Assembly (NCBI GenBank): GCA_019321725.1
Contig: CM033110.1
Span: forward strand, 1,334,729 to 1,398,728
Length of the DNA stretch: 64,000 nucleotides
DNA from: Paulownia fortunei
Taxonomy: Eukaryota > Streptophyta > Magnoliopsida > Lamiales > Paulowniaceae
Reading direction: 5' to 3'
The position numbers and the translations under genes are program-made. This document shows positions 63,601-64,000 of this stretch, piece after piece; within the stretch, counting starts at the first letter, position 1; every line of letters begins with the position of its first letter. The notes under the pieces were generated by a model. The model did no database searches. It was not told where the DNA came from and worked only from the letters and a program-made list of their open reading frames with translations.

Positions 63601-64000
63601 GACAAGTTAAATATGTATAAAGGAAACAAGTAAAAATCCAGTCGAAATACTACCGTCCAAGTTAGGGTCACATGATATTTCATCTCAGTTCCAGTATAGT
63701 ACTTACAGGTTCAAAACGAGAAAAATAACCTCTTGATTATTCCTAAAACTTAGAATATGTATCTATTATTTGAATAGAGCTAGAGGTTCAGCAAAAAAAT
63801 AATTTTACAGGTCAACATATTTGTGTGATAAATTATAGTACAACAATCCCAGAAGAATAACCCAAAAGTTCAGCAAACCCCGAAGAAAAGGAACTAGTAC
63901 AACAATCCCCTGCTGCAGTCCAATAGAATAACAAAAACTAGAAAAAACACACAGAGACGAAAAGAAAAGTTCATGACATACGAAAGATGTGAGTCCTTGC
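60625..64000 (-). CDS. RKP: E3 ubiquitin ligase RKP (KPC1-like), C-terminal part, cut by window edge
   Basis: Six exons: beyond 64000-63982, 62590-62309, 62194-62063, 61977-61778, 61297-61089, 60926-60625, together 380 residues plus stop. The upstream part reads QGLTSF-VTFVVTHFNDPRISSAELRD, ALLSAFDNRSWIPVTNILLR, LNRLFNTLSWAMTEFSVSIR, FDLSCNLARVLEFC and LFASMDCADTILYGFQYLLE, all matching plant RKP. The C-terminal RING is CCICY-x10-PCSHISCYSC-x6-NCQRCFFCN near the stop. The donor after exon five is the GTATC at 61088, not the nearer GTTTG, because only it restores the frame. In Arabidopsis RKP (At2g22010) is about 1280 residues with an N-terminal SPRY domain; it targets CDK inhibitors of the ICK/KRP group for degradation and is exploited by geminiviruses. 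The N-terminal two thirds lie outside the window. Confidence 0.93.

Overview
This window is plant nuclear DNA. It has AT-rich intergenic sequence, GT-AG introns, chloroplast-targeted proteins, a CC-type glutaredoxin (a land-plant class), a MIZU-KUSSEI1-like protein, plant CACTA and Helitron elements, and a decayed plastid trnN insert. It is a eudicot; I cannot fix the species. From memory, the order M41-like protein, SEP2, MIZ1-like, RKP matches Arabidopsis chromosome 2 around At2g21960-At2g22010, so the genes look like one conserved block stretched by transposons.

Layout. 1-6257: AT-rich, no recognised gene, with a G-box/TATA cluster near 860-960, a G-rich tract and a MITE-like element. 6258-12281 (+): ten-exon plastid M41-like (FtsH protease-like) membrane protein. 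16202-16510 (+): intronless CC-type glutaredoxin. 19350-21471: non-autonomous CACTA element with a perfect AGT target duplication and a captured fragment of the mitochondrial import gene TOM7. About 23440-24340: plastid-derived DNA containing a decayed trnN-GUU. 24780-37964: Helitron with a typical 5' end, a PIF1-like helicase remnant, and a 3' hairpin plus CTAG. An 8.45 kb CACTA element (27237-35686) with TNP2-type and TNPA-type pseudogenes is nested inside it. 37995-38925: tandem duplication of about 460 bp. 39591-41023 (-): stress enhanced protein 2. 43816-44504 (-): MIZ1-like gene with an apparent one-base deletion. 50204-53152 (+): two-exon small membrane protein of unknown role. 54434-57811 (-): five-exon plastid membrane protein of unknown role. 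60625-64000 (-): 3' part of the RING E3 ligase RKP/KPC1-like, running off the right edge.

Three or four of the host genes (M41-like, SEP2, the 245-residue protein, possibly the 157-residue one) point to plastid or other membranes, but nothing suggests an operon-like relationship; they are independent plant genes with their own introns and spacing. The most unusual content is in the mobile elements: a CACTA-in-Helitron nest, and a related small CACTA element that carries a still-open 39-codon piece of TOM7. All exon boundaries were worked out by hand from reading phase and GT/AG sites; no alignment or transcript data were available.
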